Assembly: GCA_964405075.1 (NCBI GenBank)
Contig: CAYOMP010000167.1
Coordinates: forward strand, 1-6,063
DNA from: CAYOMP01 sp964405075
Lineage (GTDB): Bacteria > Bacillota > Clostridia > Lachnospirales > Lachnospiraceae
Length of the DNA stretch: 6,063 nucleotides
Direction of reading: 5' to 3'
Shown here piece by piece: positions 5,836 through 6,063 of this stretch (the stretch's first letter is position 1; every line of letters begins with the position of its first letter). Position numbers and translations under genes: made by a program. The notes under the pieces are model-generated. The model was given only the letters and a program-made list of their open reading frames with translations, was not told the origin of the DNA and ran no database searches.

Positions 5836-6063
5836 TTACATTTCTTCAAGCTGAGCAATCCAAATTCTTACTGCTGCATCACTAGGCATTCTTAAATCTC
5901 CTCTTGGCGATACTGCAATAGAACCAACCTTTGGACCATCAGGAAGACAGGAACGTTTAAATTGCTGCGAGAAAAATCTCCAGTAAAATTTCTTTAACCA
6001 TTTAAGCAAAGTTGAGTCATCATATATCCCCTTAAATGCTTCCTTTGCAATCCTATATACTTT
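5836..6063 (-). CDS. nadE: Glutamine-dependent NAD+ synthetase, C-terminal end
   Basis: The gene runs off the right edge; 75 residues and the TAA stop (5836-5838) are present. NadE amidates deamido-NAD+ to NAD+, the last step of NAD biosynthesis, using ammonia that in the long form comes from an N-terminal glutaminase domain. The tail carries the characteristic block FFSQQFKRSCLPDGPKVGS (residues 30-48 of the visible part) followed by SPRGDLRMPSDA. It belongs to the long, glutamine-using NadE type of about 640 residues, which places the missing N-terminus and ATP-binding domain outside the window. The frame is intact to the edge. It lies upstream of dapF on the same strand. Confidence 0.9.
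   Translation of the reverse strand, partial: KVYRIAKEAFKGIYDDSTLLKWLKKFYWRFFSQQFKRSCLPDGPKVGSIAVSPRGDLRMPSDAAVRIWIAQLEEM

Noticed and set aside
5669..5854. Plus-strand 61-codon frame across the nadE-dapF gap
   Set aside because: It overlaps both the dapF start and the nadE stop, is Phe/Leu/Ile-rich as expected from AT-rich DNA, and no family is recognised.

Overview
The window is AT-rich and its gene set points to an anaerobic, fermentative Clostridia member, most likely Lachnospiraceae. The evidence for this is [FeFe]-hydrogenase maturation genes, a meso-diaminopimelate pathway gene, clear Shine-Dalgarno sites and sigma-A type promoter boxes. The family assignment is an inference from protein resemblance. 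All confidently called genes lie on the minus strand, so they read from right to left.

At the right edge (5836-6063) is the C-terminal end of a glutamine-dependent NAD+ synthetase (nadE). Next comes dapF (diaminopimelate epimerase, 4844-5692). After dapF is a 490-bp stretch without a convincing gene (4354-4843). It holds a near-consensus promoter (4754-4782), a compact stem-loop starting at the predicted transcript 5' end (4712-4748), two copies of a 62-bp repeat (4648-4709 and 4411-4472, 55/62 identical), a small dyad hairpin, and a terminator-like hairpin with a T tract (4469-4507). This looks like a long, structured leader.

The leader precedes a compact hydrogenase-maturation operon: a TM1266-type ACT-like putative regulator (4108-4353), hydE (2979-4037), hydG (1531-2952) and hydF (227-1483). 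HydG cleaves tyrosine to supply CO, cyanide and an Fe-cysteine synthon. HydE converts that synthon towards the di-iron centre. HydF, a GTPase and FeS scaffold, delivers the 2Fe precursor to apo-hydrogenase HydA. No hydA lies in the window. The catalytic motifs of the three enzymes are intact, except that HydF carries Gln where the usual second His of its cluster motif is expected.

The left end (1-226) contains an open frame on the plus strand that stops at 90, possibly the tail of a convergent gene. Between it and hydF lie two inverted repeats, one with long arms just past the hydF stop.

The most interesting part is the leader. A strong promoter, an intrinsic-terminator-like hairpin before the first hydrogenase gene, and duplicated repeat blocks together suggest attenuation or a separate small RNA. 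A genome-wide interspersed repeat family is the simplest competing explanation for the repeat blocks.
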